A stretch of DNA of 64,000 nucleotides from Microcella sp. (GTDB taxonomy: Bacteria; Actinomycetota; Actinomycetes; Actinomycetales; Microbacteriaceae): assembly GCF_019739195.1 (NCBI RefSeq), contig NZ_JAHHDS010000002.1, positions 124,001 through 188,000 on the forward strand. Reading direction: 5' to 3'. Made by a program: the position numbers and the translations under genes. Below are positions 27,802-37,049 of the stretch, piece by piece (positions within the stretch are counted from its first letter, which is position 1; each line of letters starts with the position of its first letter). Under the pieces are notes generated by a model that made no database searches, was not told where the DNA came from, and saw nothing but the letters and a program-made list of their open reading frames with translations.

Positions 27802-29600
27802 GCGCCCACGTTAGGCCGCGGCGCCGGTGAATCGGCCGAATTCTTCTCAGCGGCACTCGCCCAGACCGCCATCACCGAGGCGAGAATAAGAGCGGTGCCG
27901 AGCAGTTCGTCTCCGAACTGCGCGAAGGAGTCGAGGTCGATCGCCGCACCCAGATCGCGTGCGAGTGCACCGAACGCGAGCACGGTCACCCCGAACACGG
28001 CATTGGCGAGAAAGAGCATGACCCGCGCAGAAGCGGGATAGGCGTGGCTGTCGCGATGGGTGATGTCGGCATCGGTCACGAAGCCCCAGATGAAGCCGAA
28101 CAGAACGAGCGCGATTCCGCTCGCGCCGATGAGCACGCTGAGCGGGTCTGCGAGCACATCGCGCCATGCCGCCGCGGCCGACAGCAGCAGTGCGACGGTT
28201 AGCAACGCGAGCCGACGGCCGTCGAGCAGGCGACGAACGGCAAGACCGGCCGCCAGCAGCAGAGTGCAGAGCGCGATGATCGCCGCGATGCTCTCGTACG
28301 ACCAGCTGATCGTCAACGGTGAGACGAACGGCAGCACGCTGACGATGGCGATCACGGCGATCGCTGCGAGCAGCTCGGGTATTCCACGGCTGCCGCGTCG
28401 AGCGGACATCGCAGCCGAGACCAGCAGGCCGACGCCCACCAGTAGCCGAACGACCGACTGTGTGTCAGAACTGCGCAGCAGGTCAGCGACTGCGAACATT
28501 CCTCCGACGGTGTCAGTGCCGACACCCCACGACGTGAGCACCTGAGCGGTCAGCAGCAGTACGACGACGGGCGCCAGAGTGATTGTCAGAGCGGCCGCGA
28601 CCGGGAAACCGACGTCGTCGAGTCGCAGCATGACGTCGTCGATCGTCGTGGCAGCGGTGTTCCGCAGGCGCCCGATGATCCACCACGCCCCTGCGATCGC
28701 CGCCACGATGCCGATCGAGAGCGGCAGGTCGACGGGGTCGATCACCGCACCGACTCCCGCGGCGGAGCCGACGACCAGTTCGCCGATGCGCCAGACCGCG
28801 ACGAGGGCGAACGCCGCGATCAGGATGACCGGCACCGTGCGCGCGACGACCTCAGCACGGTCCCGGGTTCGGGGCCTCTCGAGGGCTGCGACGGCCGATG
28901 TGGCGGCCGTGACAGCGAACTCGGCGACAGCGACTCCGGCCGCGAGCGCCGCAGGAACCGCCAGCAGACCTATTGACGTCATGACCAGCGAGGCCGCTGT
29001 GGGCGCGAAGTCGATGCCGAACGGAGCACTCTCCGCCGCCGATCGTGCGAGGGCGACGACCGCCGCAAAACCCATGATGCCGAGCACGAGCGGAAACTCC
29101 CACCACGCGAATCGCGCACGCCGACGTGCCACCACGAGCACGATGATCGACATCACCGCGAGCGCTGAGATCAGCTTGCCGGCGGTCAGGGCGAACCCTC
29201 CCGAGCCATCCACGCCGAAATCGAGCGAGCCGATGAACAGCAGAGCGAGCGAGGCCATAGTCGTCAAGGCGACGGTCGTGCGCCCTCGCGTGTGGATCGC
29301 CGCCGTCTGCATGAGCGCCACCGAGAGGATCACGAGCCAGAAGATGGTCGTGAGCATCAGGCGAGGCAGCGACAGCACCGTCGACGCGACGCTGACCGTG
29401 AGCGGCGCGAATTCGCGAATAAGCGGGGCTGTCACGATGAGCAGCACGGCAAGCCAGAAGGCGACGACGCCGACGAGCACGACGGGAGCCAGCCCGCGGG
29501 GCCACCCAGTATCACGGAGCCTGCCGCGCGTGATCGGCTCGCTGATGAGCCCCCGCCAGAACCGTGCGATCCCAGCCCCGATCCTGCGTACGGCGTTCAC
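27798..29600 (-). CDS. polytopic membrane protein, unknown function
   Basis: A 600-residue protein with about 14-16 predicted membrane helices spread along its length, short loops and no catalytic motif that I recognise. The N-terminal 35 residues are basic and cytoplasmic (RRIGAGIARFWRGLISEP). It overlaps the beta-propeller gene upstream and pdxH downstream by ATGA at both ends, so the three are co-translated. It could be an integral partner of the membrane-anchored propeller protein. Confidence 0.7.
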   Translation of the reverse strand: MNAVRRIGAGIARFWRGLISEPITRGRLRDTGWPRGLAPVVLVGVVAFWLAVLLIVTAPLIREFAPLTVSVASTVLSLPRLMLTTIFWLVILSVALMQTAAIHTRGRTTVALTTMASLALLFIGSLDFGVDGSGGFALTAGKLISALAVMSIIVLVVARRRARFAWWEFPLVLGIMGFAAVVALARSAAESAPFGIDFAPTAASLVMTSIGLLAVPAALAAGVAVAEFAVTAATSAVAALERPRTRDRAEVVARTVPVILIAAFALVAVWRIGELVVGSAAGVGAVIDPVDLPLSIGIVAAIAGAWWIIGRLRNTAATTIDDVMLRLDDVGFPVAAALTITLAPVVVLLLTAQVLTSWGVGTDTVGGMFAVADLLRSSDTQSVVRLLVGVGLLVSAAMSARRGSRGIPELLAAIAVIAIVSVLPFVSPLTISWSYESIAAIIALCTLLLAAGLAVRRLLDGRRLALLTVALLLSAAAAWRDVLADPLSVLIGASGIALVLFGFIWGFVTDADITHRDSHAYPASARVMLFLANAVFGVTVLAFGALARDLGAAIDLDSFAQFGDELLGTALILASVMAVWASAAEKNSADSPAPRPNVGA

Positions 29601-31462
29601 TCGAGCACCCAGCGCTGCACGGAGCCATCGCTCTCCACCAGCACGATCGCAGTGCCGACCACGACGGCGGCGGTACTCGAGCTGACCGGCTCAGATTCGC
29701 GGGCACGCTCATCGATCACCGCTCCGTCACTCACCGTGCGCAGCACGACCGACCCCCGCTGAACGACCCCGATCACCTCGCCCGAGCCGAGCAGGCTGAC
29801 TCCCCCGGGCGATCGCCAGCGCACGGAGCCATCGATCGCCCCGAAGGCGACGGTGCGCTCATCAGACAGCACGACGACGATGCCGGCTCCGAAAGCGACG
29901 TCGACCGCGATGCCGGTGAAGACGGTCGAGAACCGCTCTGCGCCGTCGTCGACCTCGAGCCCGATCAGGTCTCCCGACTCTGTCATCGCAACGACGAGCC
30001 CGCTTCCGGGGTCGACCGCCAGCACATCGACGAGACCAGCATCAGTGCGCCAGACCTGCTCGCCCGTCGTGACGTCGAGCGCGGTGAGTCGTTCGCGCTC
30101 GTCGGCCACGACGACGATGCCACCCGGGATCGCAGTGGCCGCGCGCGCGTCGGCACCGATCGACCTCGACCACTGCACCGAGCCGGTCGCCGTGTCGAGC
30201 ACCGTGACCGTGCCGCTGCGCGCGACCACGGCGACCTCGGCGGCACGCACGTCTGCTGTGTGCGGCGCGATGAGCACGAGCTCGTCGGCAGGCCAGCTCC
30301 ACAGTCGTCGGCCCGTGCTGTCGTAGGCGACGACCTGACGCTGCGAGGTGGTCGCGAGCACGAGATCGCCAACAGCAGCCACGGCGACGATCGTTCCTCC
30401 AGGATGCCCCGCCCAGTCGAGCGTCGCGACGCCGTCACCGAGGCTCCACACCTGCACATCGTCACCGCGGTCGTTCGCCGTGACGAGCCTGCCGTCGACC
30501 GTTGAGGTGGGAGCGACCCAGAATTGACCGCTCGCCTCTGACGGGCCGAAGAAGGGGTCGACGATCGCGAGCTCGAGCGGTTGACCGTCGCCGAGCCTTG
30601 AGGTCGAGGTCACGACATCTGGCCACGCTGCGACCGTCGCAGACACCGCATCAGCGGCCTGCAGCGCTGCGGGCCGCACTTCAGCCTGCCCCACCGCCTG
30701 TCCGTCAAGGGTGCCGCTGCTCCACACCGGGCCTCGACCGGGGCACCAGACGACGGCTTCGACCAGTTCGGTGGAGAAGCCGTCTGCCGGGCTCTCGAGT
30801 CGCAGAGTCGTCTCGACCCCGATGCATCCGCCGGTCAAGGGAATCTCCCGACCCTCGACATCGGTGAACGGGCCCTTAGCGGCGCGCGCAGTCGACGTCG
30901 CGGTGTACGTCAGCACTTCCCCGGCGAGGGCGGTGCCACTGTCGCTCCAGGTATCGCCGGGCTGCACCGAGGCCGGCAGCACGAGCAGCTCGGGTTCGAA
31001 GACGAAACCGACCGGCCCACCCCACGATGCGACCTGCCCGATGCCCGCATCCGACAGGCGGTACAGATCGGTGAAGCGCTCCCCCATGCTGCTGACCCGC
31101 GATGCCTTCCACCACTGGGCCCGGCGCAGCGTCTCGTCGCCGAGCCTCTCGAGCAGCGCGCTGGTGACCGTCAGCGGAGCAGCGAAGGCGCCTTCGACCC
31201 CGAGCGAGCGGGTGTGCTCTGTGACCGTCTCGACCCCGTCAGCGGCGACCATCACGGTGCGCTGACCTTCAGATGGCACAAACCGGGCTGATGCTCCGCC
31301 GAGCGCGTCGGGAGCGACGAGATCGACCGCATCGAGCGACGCGCTGAGCAGCAGCGCGACCAGCGGGGTCACGACCCACGGTACCCACGCAGGCGCACCT
31401 CGGCGTGGAGGCGCAGCGTCGGCCGCGGAGGCGAACGGCGCCACGGGCGTGCCGGAGGTCAC
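29597..31462 (-). CDS. membrane-anchored PQQ-like beta-propeller protein
   Basis: A 621-residue protein with a single N-terminal membrane helix (about residues 27-47) and a large extracytoplasmic part. The C-terminal 300 residues are a PQQ/WD-like propeller with repeated blades such as VTVLDTATGSVQWSRSIG, LTALDVTTGEQVWRTDAG and VAFGAIDGSVRWRSPGG. No PQQ ligands or catalytic residues are evident, so it is probably a binding or scaffold protein. The GTG at 31462 follows TACACT (31475-31470) by seven bases, suggesting leaderless expression. Co-translated with the polytopic membrane protein downstream. Confidence 0.75.
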   Translation of the reverse strand: MTSGTPVAPFASAADAAPPRRGAPAWVPWVVTPLVALLLSASLDAVDLVAPDALGGASARFVPSEGQRTVMVAADGVETVTEHTRSLGVEGAFAAPLTVTSALLERLGDETLRRAQWWKASRVSSMGERFTDLYRLSDAGIGQVASWGGPVGFVFEPELLVLPASVQPGDTWSDSGTALAGEVLTYTATSTARAAKGPFTDVEGREIPLTGGCIGVETTLRLESPADGFSTELVEAVVWCPGRGPVWSSGTLDGQAVGQAEVRPAALQAADAVSATVAAWPDVVTSTSRLGDGQPLELAIVDPFFGPSEASGQFWVAPTSTVDGRLVTANDRGDDVQVWSLGDGVATLDWAGHPGGTIVAVAAVGDLVLATTSQRQVVAYDSTGRRLWSWPADELVLIAPHTADVRAAEVAVVARSGTVTVLDTATGSVQWSRSIGADARAATAIPGGIVVVADERERLTALDVTTGEQVWRTDAGLVDVLAVDPGSGLVVAMTESGDLIGLEVDDGAERFSTVFTGIAVDVAFGAGIVVVLSDERTVAFGAIDGSVRWRSPGGVSLLGSGEVIGVVQRGSVVLRTVSDGAVIDERARESEPVSSSTAAVVVGTAIVLVESDGSVQRWVLE

Positions 31463-31478
31463 GATCGTCAGTGTAGGG

Positions 31479-31495
31479 CCGCCGCACCCCGGCGG
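31479..31495 (-). terminator. hairpin directly after the PLP decarboxylase gene
   Basis: CCGCCG/CGGCGG stem with a 5-nt loop one base downstream of the decarboxylase stop and just upstream of the propeller-gene promoter. No T-tract. Confidence 0.4.
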
Positions 31496-32899
31496 TCACT
31501 GCATCGAGTCGAGGATTCCCGTCAGGTCTTCGAGGGTCGTGCGGGGATTCACGATCGCGAAACGAGCGTTCGTGCGGCCCGCGTGCGAGCTGGGCACGAC
31601 GAAAGCGTGCTGATCGTCGAGCAGCCGGTTCGACCAGTGCGCATAGTCACCGGGGTGCCAGCCGACGCGCTCGAACACCACAACCGAGAGCTGCGGCTCG
31701 CGCACGAGGGCGACATGGTCGCGTTGCTCGATCTCGGCCGCGACCGCATGCGCGAGGTCGATCGACGCGGTGATCGCATCGCGGTAGGCCTGCGCCCCGA
31801 AGGTCGCGAGTGAGAACCACAGCGGCAGGCCGCGCGCGCGACGAGTCAGCTGCACCGAGTAGTCAGACGGGTTCCATTCGGTCGACTCGGTGAGGGCATC
31901 CAAGTACTCGGCATGCTGCGTGTGCGCGACGCGGGCGATCTCGGAATCACGGTAGAGCAGCGCGCACGAGTCGAAGGGGGTGAAGAGCCACTTGTGGGGG
32001 TCGACGATGAGCGAGTCAGCTCGTTCGATGCCGGCGAACCGCCACCGCGCGGCATCACTGAGCGCGGCAGCGAGCCCGTACGCGCCGTCGATGTGCAGCC
32101 AGAAGTCGTGCTCGTCTTTCAGAGCGGCGATCGACGCGATGTCGTCGACGATGCCGAAGTTGGTCGACCCGCCCGTCGCGACCACCGCGATGACGGCCGT
32201 ACCGTGCTCGATAAGCGCCTCGCGCACCTGCTCGCCGTGCATGACCCCGCTGGCGCCGACGGGGATCGCGACAACGTCGACATCCATGACCTTCGCGGCG
32301 CTCTTGATCGACGAGTGCGCCTCGGCGCTGCCGATGATCACCCAACGCTCAGGACGCGGCCGACCAGCCGCGCGGCGCTCTCGGTCGGCATGATCGCGCG
32401 CGGCCACCAGTGCCGAGAGGTTGCCGATGGTGCCGCCCTGCACGAAGACCCCGCCCGCGCCGCCCGGTAGCCCGAACTCGGCGGCGAGCCAGGCGAGCAC
32501 CTCGTTCTCGGCGAAGACAGCACCCGAACCCTCGAGCCACGAACCTCCGTAGACGGCCGTCGCCGACACAATGAGATCGAACGCTGTCGCGGCCTTCGAG
32601 GGCGCGGAGGGAATGAACGACAGATAGCGAGGATGCTCGGTCGTGATGCACGACGGAGCGAGCACGTTCTCGAACAGCGAGAGCGCGCGCCGAGCACCCA
32701 TACCCTCGGCGCTGATACTGCCCCCGGCGAGCCGACGAAGCTCGGCGGGCGTGAAGGGTTTGTCGAGGGGTGTGTCTTCGCTGAGGATGCGGCGACGCGC
32801 GTATTCGAGCACCATGTCGACAATCTGGGTGGTCTCGTCGGTGATGGCGTGCATGCGCACGGCGGGGTCGACCCCCGGGACGGCTGGAGTGGTGCTCAC
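31496..32899 (-). CDS. pyridoxal-dependent decarboxylase (group II, aromatic-amino-acid type)
   Basis: A 467-residue PLP enzyme. VQGGTIGNLSALVAARDHA binds the cofactor phosphate, LHIDGAYGLAAALSD contains the Asp contacting the pyridine nitrogen, and the Schiff-base Lys is in DSLIVDPHKWLFTPFD. This group includes aromatic-L-amino-acid, tyrosine and diaminobutyrate decarboxylases, so the substrate is open. The GTG at 32899 has AGAGGA 8 nt upstream; a longer open frame that runs through the tRNA gene is rejected. It lies 91 bp downstream of the tRNA terminator hairpin. Confidence 0.85.
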   Translation of the reverse strand: MSTTPAVPGVDPAVRMHAITDETTQIVDMVLEYARRRILSEDTPLDKPFTPAELRRLAGGSISAEGMGARRALSLFENVLAPSCITTEHPRYLSFIPSAPSKAATAFDLIVSATAVYGGSWLEGSGAVFAENEVLAWLAAEFGLPGGAGGVFVQGGTIGNLSALVAARDHADRERRAAGRPRPERWVIIGSAEAHSSIKSAAKVMDVDVVAIPVGASGVMHGEQVREALIEHGTAVIAVVATGGSTNFGIVDDIASIAALKDEHDFWLHIDGAYGLAAALSDAARWRFAGIERADSLIVDPHKWLFTPFDSCALLYRDSEIARVAHTQHAEYLDALTESTEWNPSDYSVQLTRRARGLPLWFSLATFGAQAYRDAITASIDLAHAVAAEIEQRDHVALVREPQLSVVVFERVGWHPGDYAHWSNRLLDDQHAFVVPSSHAGRTNARFAIVNPRTTLEDLTGILDSMQ

Positions 32900-32990
32900 C
32901 AGTAGGTCCTCTCGAACCGGGTCGTCGCCCAGGGCGGCGACCCTCCCGCGCGCCGCCCCGCCACTCGGGTCAGCAGGCGCTGGATACGAC

Positions 32991-33014
32991 GAATCCCGGC
33001 CGAAACCGGGATTC
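32991..33014 (-). terminator. tRNA-Ala terminator
   Basis: A 9-bp stem (GAATCCCGG and complement) with a 6-nt loop, seven bases beyond the encoded CCA end of tRNA-Ala on the minus strand. Confidence 0.55.
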
Positions 33015-33020
33015 TGATCG

Positions 33021-33096
33021 TGGTGGACCTGAGGGGACTCGAACCCCTGACCCCCTGCATGCCATGCAGGTGCGCTACCAGCTGCGCCACAGGCCC
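33021..33096 (-). tRNA. tRNA-Ala (anticodon GGC)
   Basis: A 76-nt cloverleaf with encoded CCA. The acceptor stem GGGCCTG/CAGGTCC contains the G3-U70 pair that identifies alanine tRNAs; the anticodon stem CCTGC/GCAGG encloses loop ATGGCAT with anticodon GGC, and the T arm has TTCGAGT. It reads GCC (and GCU) codons. It is preceded by its own promoter and followed by a hairpin. Confidence 0.96.
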
Positions 33097-33132
33097 GTGC
33101 GCGACGGCTCAAGAGCCGGTTACAACTCACTC

Positions 33133-33162
33133 AGAGTAGTACACGCCGCCGCCCCCGACCAA
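33133..33162 (-). promoter_or_regulatory. promoter of tRNA-Ala
   Basis: TTGGTC (33162-33157) and TACTCT (33138-33133) are separated by 18 bp on the minus strand and place the start about 30 nt before the mature tRNA. A small hairpin CGGCTC-AA-GAGCCG (33105-33118) lies in the leader. Confidence 0.55.
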
Positions 33163-33181
33163 TTCGGCACCGTGCCGCGGT

Positions 33182-33571
33182 TCAGTCGACGTCTGCGGGT
33201 TCTGTCTGCTGCTCGGTGAGCTGCAGGGGCACGACGGGGCAGTCTTTCCAGAGCCGCTCGAGCGAGTAGAACAGGCGCTCTTCTTCGTGGAACACGTGCA
33301 CAATGACATCTCCGAAGTCGAGCAGGATCCATCGCCCCTCAGCACGCCCCTCGCGACGCAACGGCTTGGCGCCGGCCTCGATCATGCGGTCTTCGACCTC
33401 AGACGCGATCGCCTGCACGTTGCGCTCGTTGCGCCCCGTGACGATCAGGAAGACATCGGTCAGCGGCAGAGGGCCGGAGACATCGAGCGCGACCAGGTCG
33501 TCGCCCTGCTTGGAGTCTGCCGCCTGCGCGGCGACCTGGGTGAGAGCGAGAGCACGATCAGAGGCGGTCAC
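33182..33571 (-). CDS. rsfS: ribosomal silencing factor RsfS (Iojap family)
   Basis: A 129-residue protein that binds ribosomal protein L14 and blocks subunit joining when nutrients are scarce. The family blocks ALDVSGPLPLTDVFLIVTG, GRAEGRWILLDFGDVIVHVF and HEEERLFYSLERLW are intact. The GTG at 33571 has AAAGGA 6 nt upstream. Last gene of the rplU-to-rsfS cluster, after nadD and the anchored disordered protein, a common actinobacterial order. Confidence 0.95.
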   Translation of the reverse strand: MTASDRALALTQVAAQAADSKQGDDLVALDVSGPLPLTDVFLIVTGRNERNVQAIASEVEDRMIEAGAKPLRREGRAEGRWILLDFGDVIVHVFHEEERLFYSLERLWKDCPVVPLQLTEQQTEPADVD

Positions 33572-33605
33572 AGTGTCCTTTGGCGAATACGGGCGGCGGA
33601 AGCAC

Positions 33606-34847
33606 TCAGAATAGCCCGTTCGCCGCAGCCACGACGAAGAGACCGATGGCGATGACCGCCATACCGACCGTCGAGGCGACAAGCACAGTCGTCACGGTGT
33701 TGCTCGTCGAGGGCTTGCCGGTCATGACCGTGTGCGTGGCGGTATGACTGCTGATGGCTTTGAGTGCACTCACGGGCGCCGAATCGGGGGCCGACACCTC
33801 GCGGTCGTCCGCATCGAACAGGTCATCGAGATCGGGGCTGTCATGCAGGGTGGGCACGGTGCCCGTCGACGCGTGCATCGGAGAGACCGTGATCATGCCC
33901 GTGATGATGATCTCGCCGGTGCCGGCGACCGGCCCCGCGATGCTGCCGGTCGGCATCTCGGGTAGCACGAGAGCGTTGGTATTGAGGCTCGTCGCTGACC
34001 CGACCTCGCGGCTGAACGTGTTCTCGAAAGGATCTTCGTCATCGTGAATGCCGGTCGACCAGTGCGAACCCGTCGACGTCGGCACCACGGGAGTCGGTCG
34101 CACGACGGGCGGCTGCACAAGCTCAGGCTCAACGTGCAGCGGCTCGTTGAGCACGGGAGCGTGATGCACGGGGGCCGGGTCGACAGGGGCCTGCCGCACC
34201 GGTTCGACCAGAGTGGGCGTCTCGGCGGCGGGCGGCGGCGACTCGGCCGGCGCGGGCACGACGGCGGGCGCCTGCGCCGCGCGCAGCTCGCGCAGTTCTC
34301 GACGCGAGAGCGTGACCTCTACCGGACGGTCTGCCGTGGCCGGCTGCTCTGTCTCGGGAACAGTGATCACATGGGCCGGCGGCACAGGCGGGTCGACGAC
34401 TGCGGGTGGCACGACCGGGCGGTGCGACAACTGCGTGTGGTACTCGAGCGGAGTGTCGAAGGTGGGACTCTCGACAGAGGCCGGCGCTTCGTCAGAAACC
34501 GCGGGCGGCCTGAAGTCGCGCCGCCGCACGCGCTCGGCGCCGTGTTCGGATAGAGCGGGTGGAGCGACGGGCGGCGGGGCCTGGTGAATCGGAGCAGGCG
34601 TCTCGATCGTCGGCATCGCCGGCACTGTGCGCTCGTCGTAGTGCGGCACACGCGGGCGCACCTGCGTGCGGTAGGTCATGTCGGTCGGCGCCGACGACGG
34701 CACCGATGCCGGTGTCGCCCCGCTGCGACCCGAAGCCGTACGCCCGTCGCCAGGCGGCTGTGCGAAGGTCTCGACGCCAGCCCGCTCGGCCTCGAGTGCG
34801 CGTCGCGCGGCGCGGCGGCTCAGTGGCTGGTCGTGCGGGCTGGTCAT
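33606..34847 (-). CDS. C-terminally anchored, Pro/Val-rich disordered protein
   Basis: A 413-residue protein located between nadD and rsfS. The first 350 residues are low-complexity, rich in Pro, Val, Ala and Thr, with basic patches ([16 protein letters not shown] and [13 protein letters not shown]), and a single C-terminal membrane helix ([20 protein letters not shown]) ends the protein. No enzymatic domain is visible. The ATG at 34847 overlaps the nadD stop (ATGA). Proteins of similar composition occur at this place in related genomes to my knowledge, but the function is unknown. Confidence 0.7.
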   Translation of the reverse strand: MTSPHDQPLSRRAARRALEAERAGVETFAQPPGDGRTASGRSGATPASVPSSAPTDMTYRTQVRPRVPHYDERTVPAMPTIETPAPIHQAPPPVAPPALSEHGAERVRRRDFRPPAVSDEAPASVESPTFDTPLEYHTQLSHRPVVPPAVVDPPVPPAHVITVPETEQPATADRPVEVTLSRRELRELRAAQAPAVVPAPAESPPPAAETPTLVEPVRQAPVDPAPVHHAPVLNEPLHVEPELVQPPVVRPTPVVPTSTGSHWSTGIHDDEDPFENTFSREVGSATSLNTNALVLPEMPTGSIAGPVAGTGEIIITGMITVSPMHASTGTVPTLHDSPDLDDLFDADDREVSAPDSAPVSALKAISSHTATHTVMTGKPSTSNTVTTVLVASTVGMAVIAIGLFVVAAANGLF

Positions 34848-35479
34848 GATGGAAGGCTCCGGTACAGCTGGTGCTTGGCGATGTACTGCACCACTCCGTC
34901 GGGCACCAGGTACCAGACCGGGGAGCCCTGCTCGACGCGGTGGCGGCAATCGGTAGACGAGATGGCGAGCGCGGGAATCTCGAGCAAGCTTACGTCGCGG
35001 TGCGGCAATGCGCTAATGCTGAGCGAGTGGCCCGGCCTGCTCACTGCGACGAAGTTCGCGAGCTTCCAGAGCTCGTCGGCGTTCTTCCAGTCGAGTATCT
35101 GCGCGATCGCATCGGCACCTGAGATGAAGAACAAATCGGCATCAGGATGCTCGGCGCGCAGATCGCGCAGCGTGTCGATCGTGTAGGTGGGCCCGTCTCG
35201 ATCGATGTCGACGCGGCTCACGCGGAACCGTGGGTTCGACGCGGTCGCGATCACCGTCATGAGGTACCGGTGCTCGCTGTGGGTAACGCCTTGCTTCTGG
35301 TACGGCTCGCCCGTCGGCACGAACACGACCTCATCGAGACCGAACGCCTGACCGACTTCGCTACCGGCCACGAGGTGACCGTGGTGGATCGGGTCGAACG
35401 TGCCGCCCATGATGCCGATGCGCTTGCGCGGCACCGTCGCCGTGTCGGCGTCGGCGGGTGTCGCAGACAGGGCGGACAT
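34844..35479 (-). CDS. nadD: nicotinate-nucleotide adenylyltransferase
   Basis: A 211-residue nucleotidyltransferase that makes nicotinate adenine dinucleotide from NaMN and ATP in NAD synthesis. The ATP-binding [11 protein letters not shown] motif is at about residues 25-35, and ISSTDCR near the C-terminus matches the conserved ISST.(I/C)R motif. The annotated ATG gives about 20 extra residues before the core; a GTG at about 35434 could be the true start. It follows the 65-residue membrane protein by 17 bp. Confidence 0.95.
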   Translation of the reverse strand: MSALSATPADADTATVPRKRIGIMGGTFDPIHHGHLVAGSEVGQAFGLDEVVFVPTGEPYQKQGVTHSEHRYLMTVIATASNPRFRVSRVDIDRDGPTYTIDTLRDLRAEHPDADLFFISGADAIAQILDWKNADELWKLANFVAVSRPGHSLSISALPHRDVSLLEIPALAISSTDCRHRVEQGSPVWYLVPDGVVQYIAKHQLYRSLPS

Positions 35480-35496
35480 CGGGGCGATCGCTGGGG

Positions 35497-35694
35497 TCAG
35501 TGACCCGCGTCGTGTCCGCTCTGGTTGGTCGTCTTGTTGCTGTGCCGGTTCGCGACATCGCGGTAGGCGAACGTGACGAGAGCGAGCATCAGAAAGAAGA
35601 GTGCCGCGACCCCGGCGATGACGATGGGCGGCGCGATCAGCGGCGCGAGCTCTTCTTCAGAAGCGAGAATGGCGCTGGCCAGCGTCGTCAGCAT
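35497..35694 (-). CDS. small single-span membrane protein
   Basis: A 65-residue protein with one membrane helix ([20 protein letters not shown]) and a His/Asn-rich polar tail. CAGGAG is 6 nt upstream of the ATG. It is nested between proA and nadD on the same strand, so it is probably cotranscribed. Function unknown. Confidence 0.7.
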   Translation of the reverse strand: MLTTLASAILASEEELAPLIAPPIVIAGVAALFFLMLALVTFAYRDVANRHSNKTTNQSGHDAGH

Positions 35695-35743
35695 GCGGTA
35701 CTCCTGTGGTCGAGGATGACGTGAGACACCAATCTACCGCGGA

Positions 35744-37045
35744 TCACCCGCGCACCTGCCCAGCGCCGCGCACGATCCACTTCGTGCTCGTCAGCTCGGG
35801 CAGGCCCATGGGGCCGCGGGCGTGCAGCTTCTGCGTCGAGATGCCGACCTCGGCACCGAATCCGAACTCGCCGCCGTCGCTGAACCGCGTCGAGGCATTG
35901 ACCATGACGACAGCCGAATCGACCTCGGCGAGAAAGCGCTCGGCGTTGACCATGTCGCTCGTGATGATCGACTCGGTGTGCTGCGTCGAATAGCGGCGGA
36001 TGTGCTCGAGCGCAGCATCCAGATCGTCGACGACGGCGACCGACAGTTCGAGGCTCATGTGCTCGGTGGCGAAGTCGACCTCGGTGGCGGGCTCGAGTGC
36101 GGCATCGATGGCCCGCGCGCGGTCGTCTCCACGAACGACGACTCCGGATGCTCGCAGAGCGTCGATCACGGGTGGCAGCAGTCGCGGCGCGGCATCGCGG
36201 TGCACGAGCACCGTTTCGACAGCGTTGCAGACGCTCGGCCGCTGCACCTTGGCGTTGTGCACGATGTCGACGGCGATGGTCTCGTCGGCACTCGCATCGA
36301 GGTAGACGTGCACCACCCCGGCCCCGGTCTCGATGACGGGCACGGTCGACTCGCGCACGACCGTCTGGATGAGGTCGGCGCTGCCGCGGGGAATGAGCAC
36401 GTCGACGAGTCCGCGCGCGCGCATGAGCGCCGCGGCACCGGCGCGACCGTGGGGGTCGATCGTCTGCACGGCGTCGCGCGGCAGCCCGCTCTGCTCGAGC
36501 GCGCCTTGCAGCGTCTGCACGAGCACCCGGTTCGAACTCTCGGCCGCGCTGCCGCCGCGCAGCACGACCGCATTGCCGCTCTTGAGCGAGAGCGCCGCGA
36601 TGTCGACGGTCACGTTGGGACGCGCCTCGTAAATGGCGCCGACGACCCCGAACGGCACGCGCACTTGGCTGAGCTGGATGCCGTTGGGCAGACGGGAGCC
36701 GCGCACGACCGAGCCGATGGGGTCGGGCAGCGAGATGACGTCGCGCACCGCGGCAGCGAGGGCGCGCACGCGCGCCTCGTCGAGCCGCAGCCGGTCGATC
36801 AGGCCCGCCGAGAGACCGGTCGACCTGCCGCGCTCGAGGTCGTCGGCGTTCGCCGCGACGATCGCGTCGATCGAGGCCTCGAGGGCGGTCGCGATGGCCT
36901 CGAGGGCCGCGTTCTTGCGATCGGTCGTGAGGGTCGCGAGCGCGCGCGACGCGACCTTGGCGGCGTGCAGCTGTTCGTCGGTCAGACCCGGCCCGGGGCT
37001 CAGGTTCTCAGCGAGGTGCGCAGGCGTTTCGACGAGCGACGACAT
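35744..37045 (-). CDS. proA: glutamate-5-semialdehyde dehydrogenase (gamma-glutamyl phosphate reductase)
   Basis: A 433-residue NADPH-dependent enzyme for the second step of proline synthesis. The catalytic Cys is in HNAKVQRPSVCNAVETVLVH, and RPNVTVDIAALSLKSGNAVV and VHVYLDASAD are family blocks. It starts 4 bp after proB stops, so the two are translationally coupled; they form a complex in other bacteria. Confidence 0.96.
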   Translation of the reverse strand: MSSLVETPAHLAENLSPGPGLTDEQLHAAKVASRALATLTTDRKNAALEAIATALEASIDAIVAANADDLERGRSTGLSAGLIDRLRLDEARVRALAAAVRDVISLPDPIGSVVRGSRLPNGIQLSQVRVPFGVVGAIYEARPNVTVDIAALSLKSGNAVVLRGGSAAESSNRVLVQTLQGALEQSGLPRDAVQTIDPHGRAGAAALMRARGLVDVLIPRGSADLIQTVVRESTVPVIETGAGVVHVYLDASADETIAVDIVHNAKVQRPSVCNAVETVLVHRDAAPRLLPPVIDALRASGVVVRGDDRARAIDAALEPATEVDFATEHMSLELSVAVVDDLDAALEHIRRYSTQHTESIITSDMVNAERFLAEVDSAVVMVNASTRFSDGGEFGFGAEVGISTQKLHARGPMGLPELTSTKWIVRGAGQVRG

Positions 37046-37049
37046 GCCC

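Noticed and set aside
32899-33130. An N-terminal extension of the PLP decarboxylase through the tRNA gene
   Set aside because: It would translate tRNA-Ala and its terminator; the GTG at 32899 has a proper ribosome-binding site.
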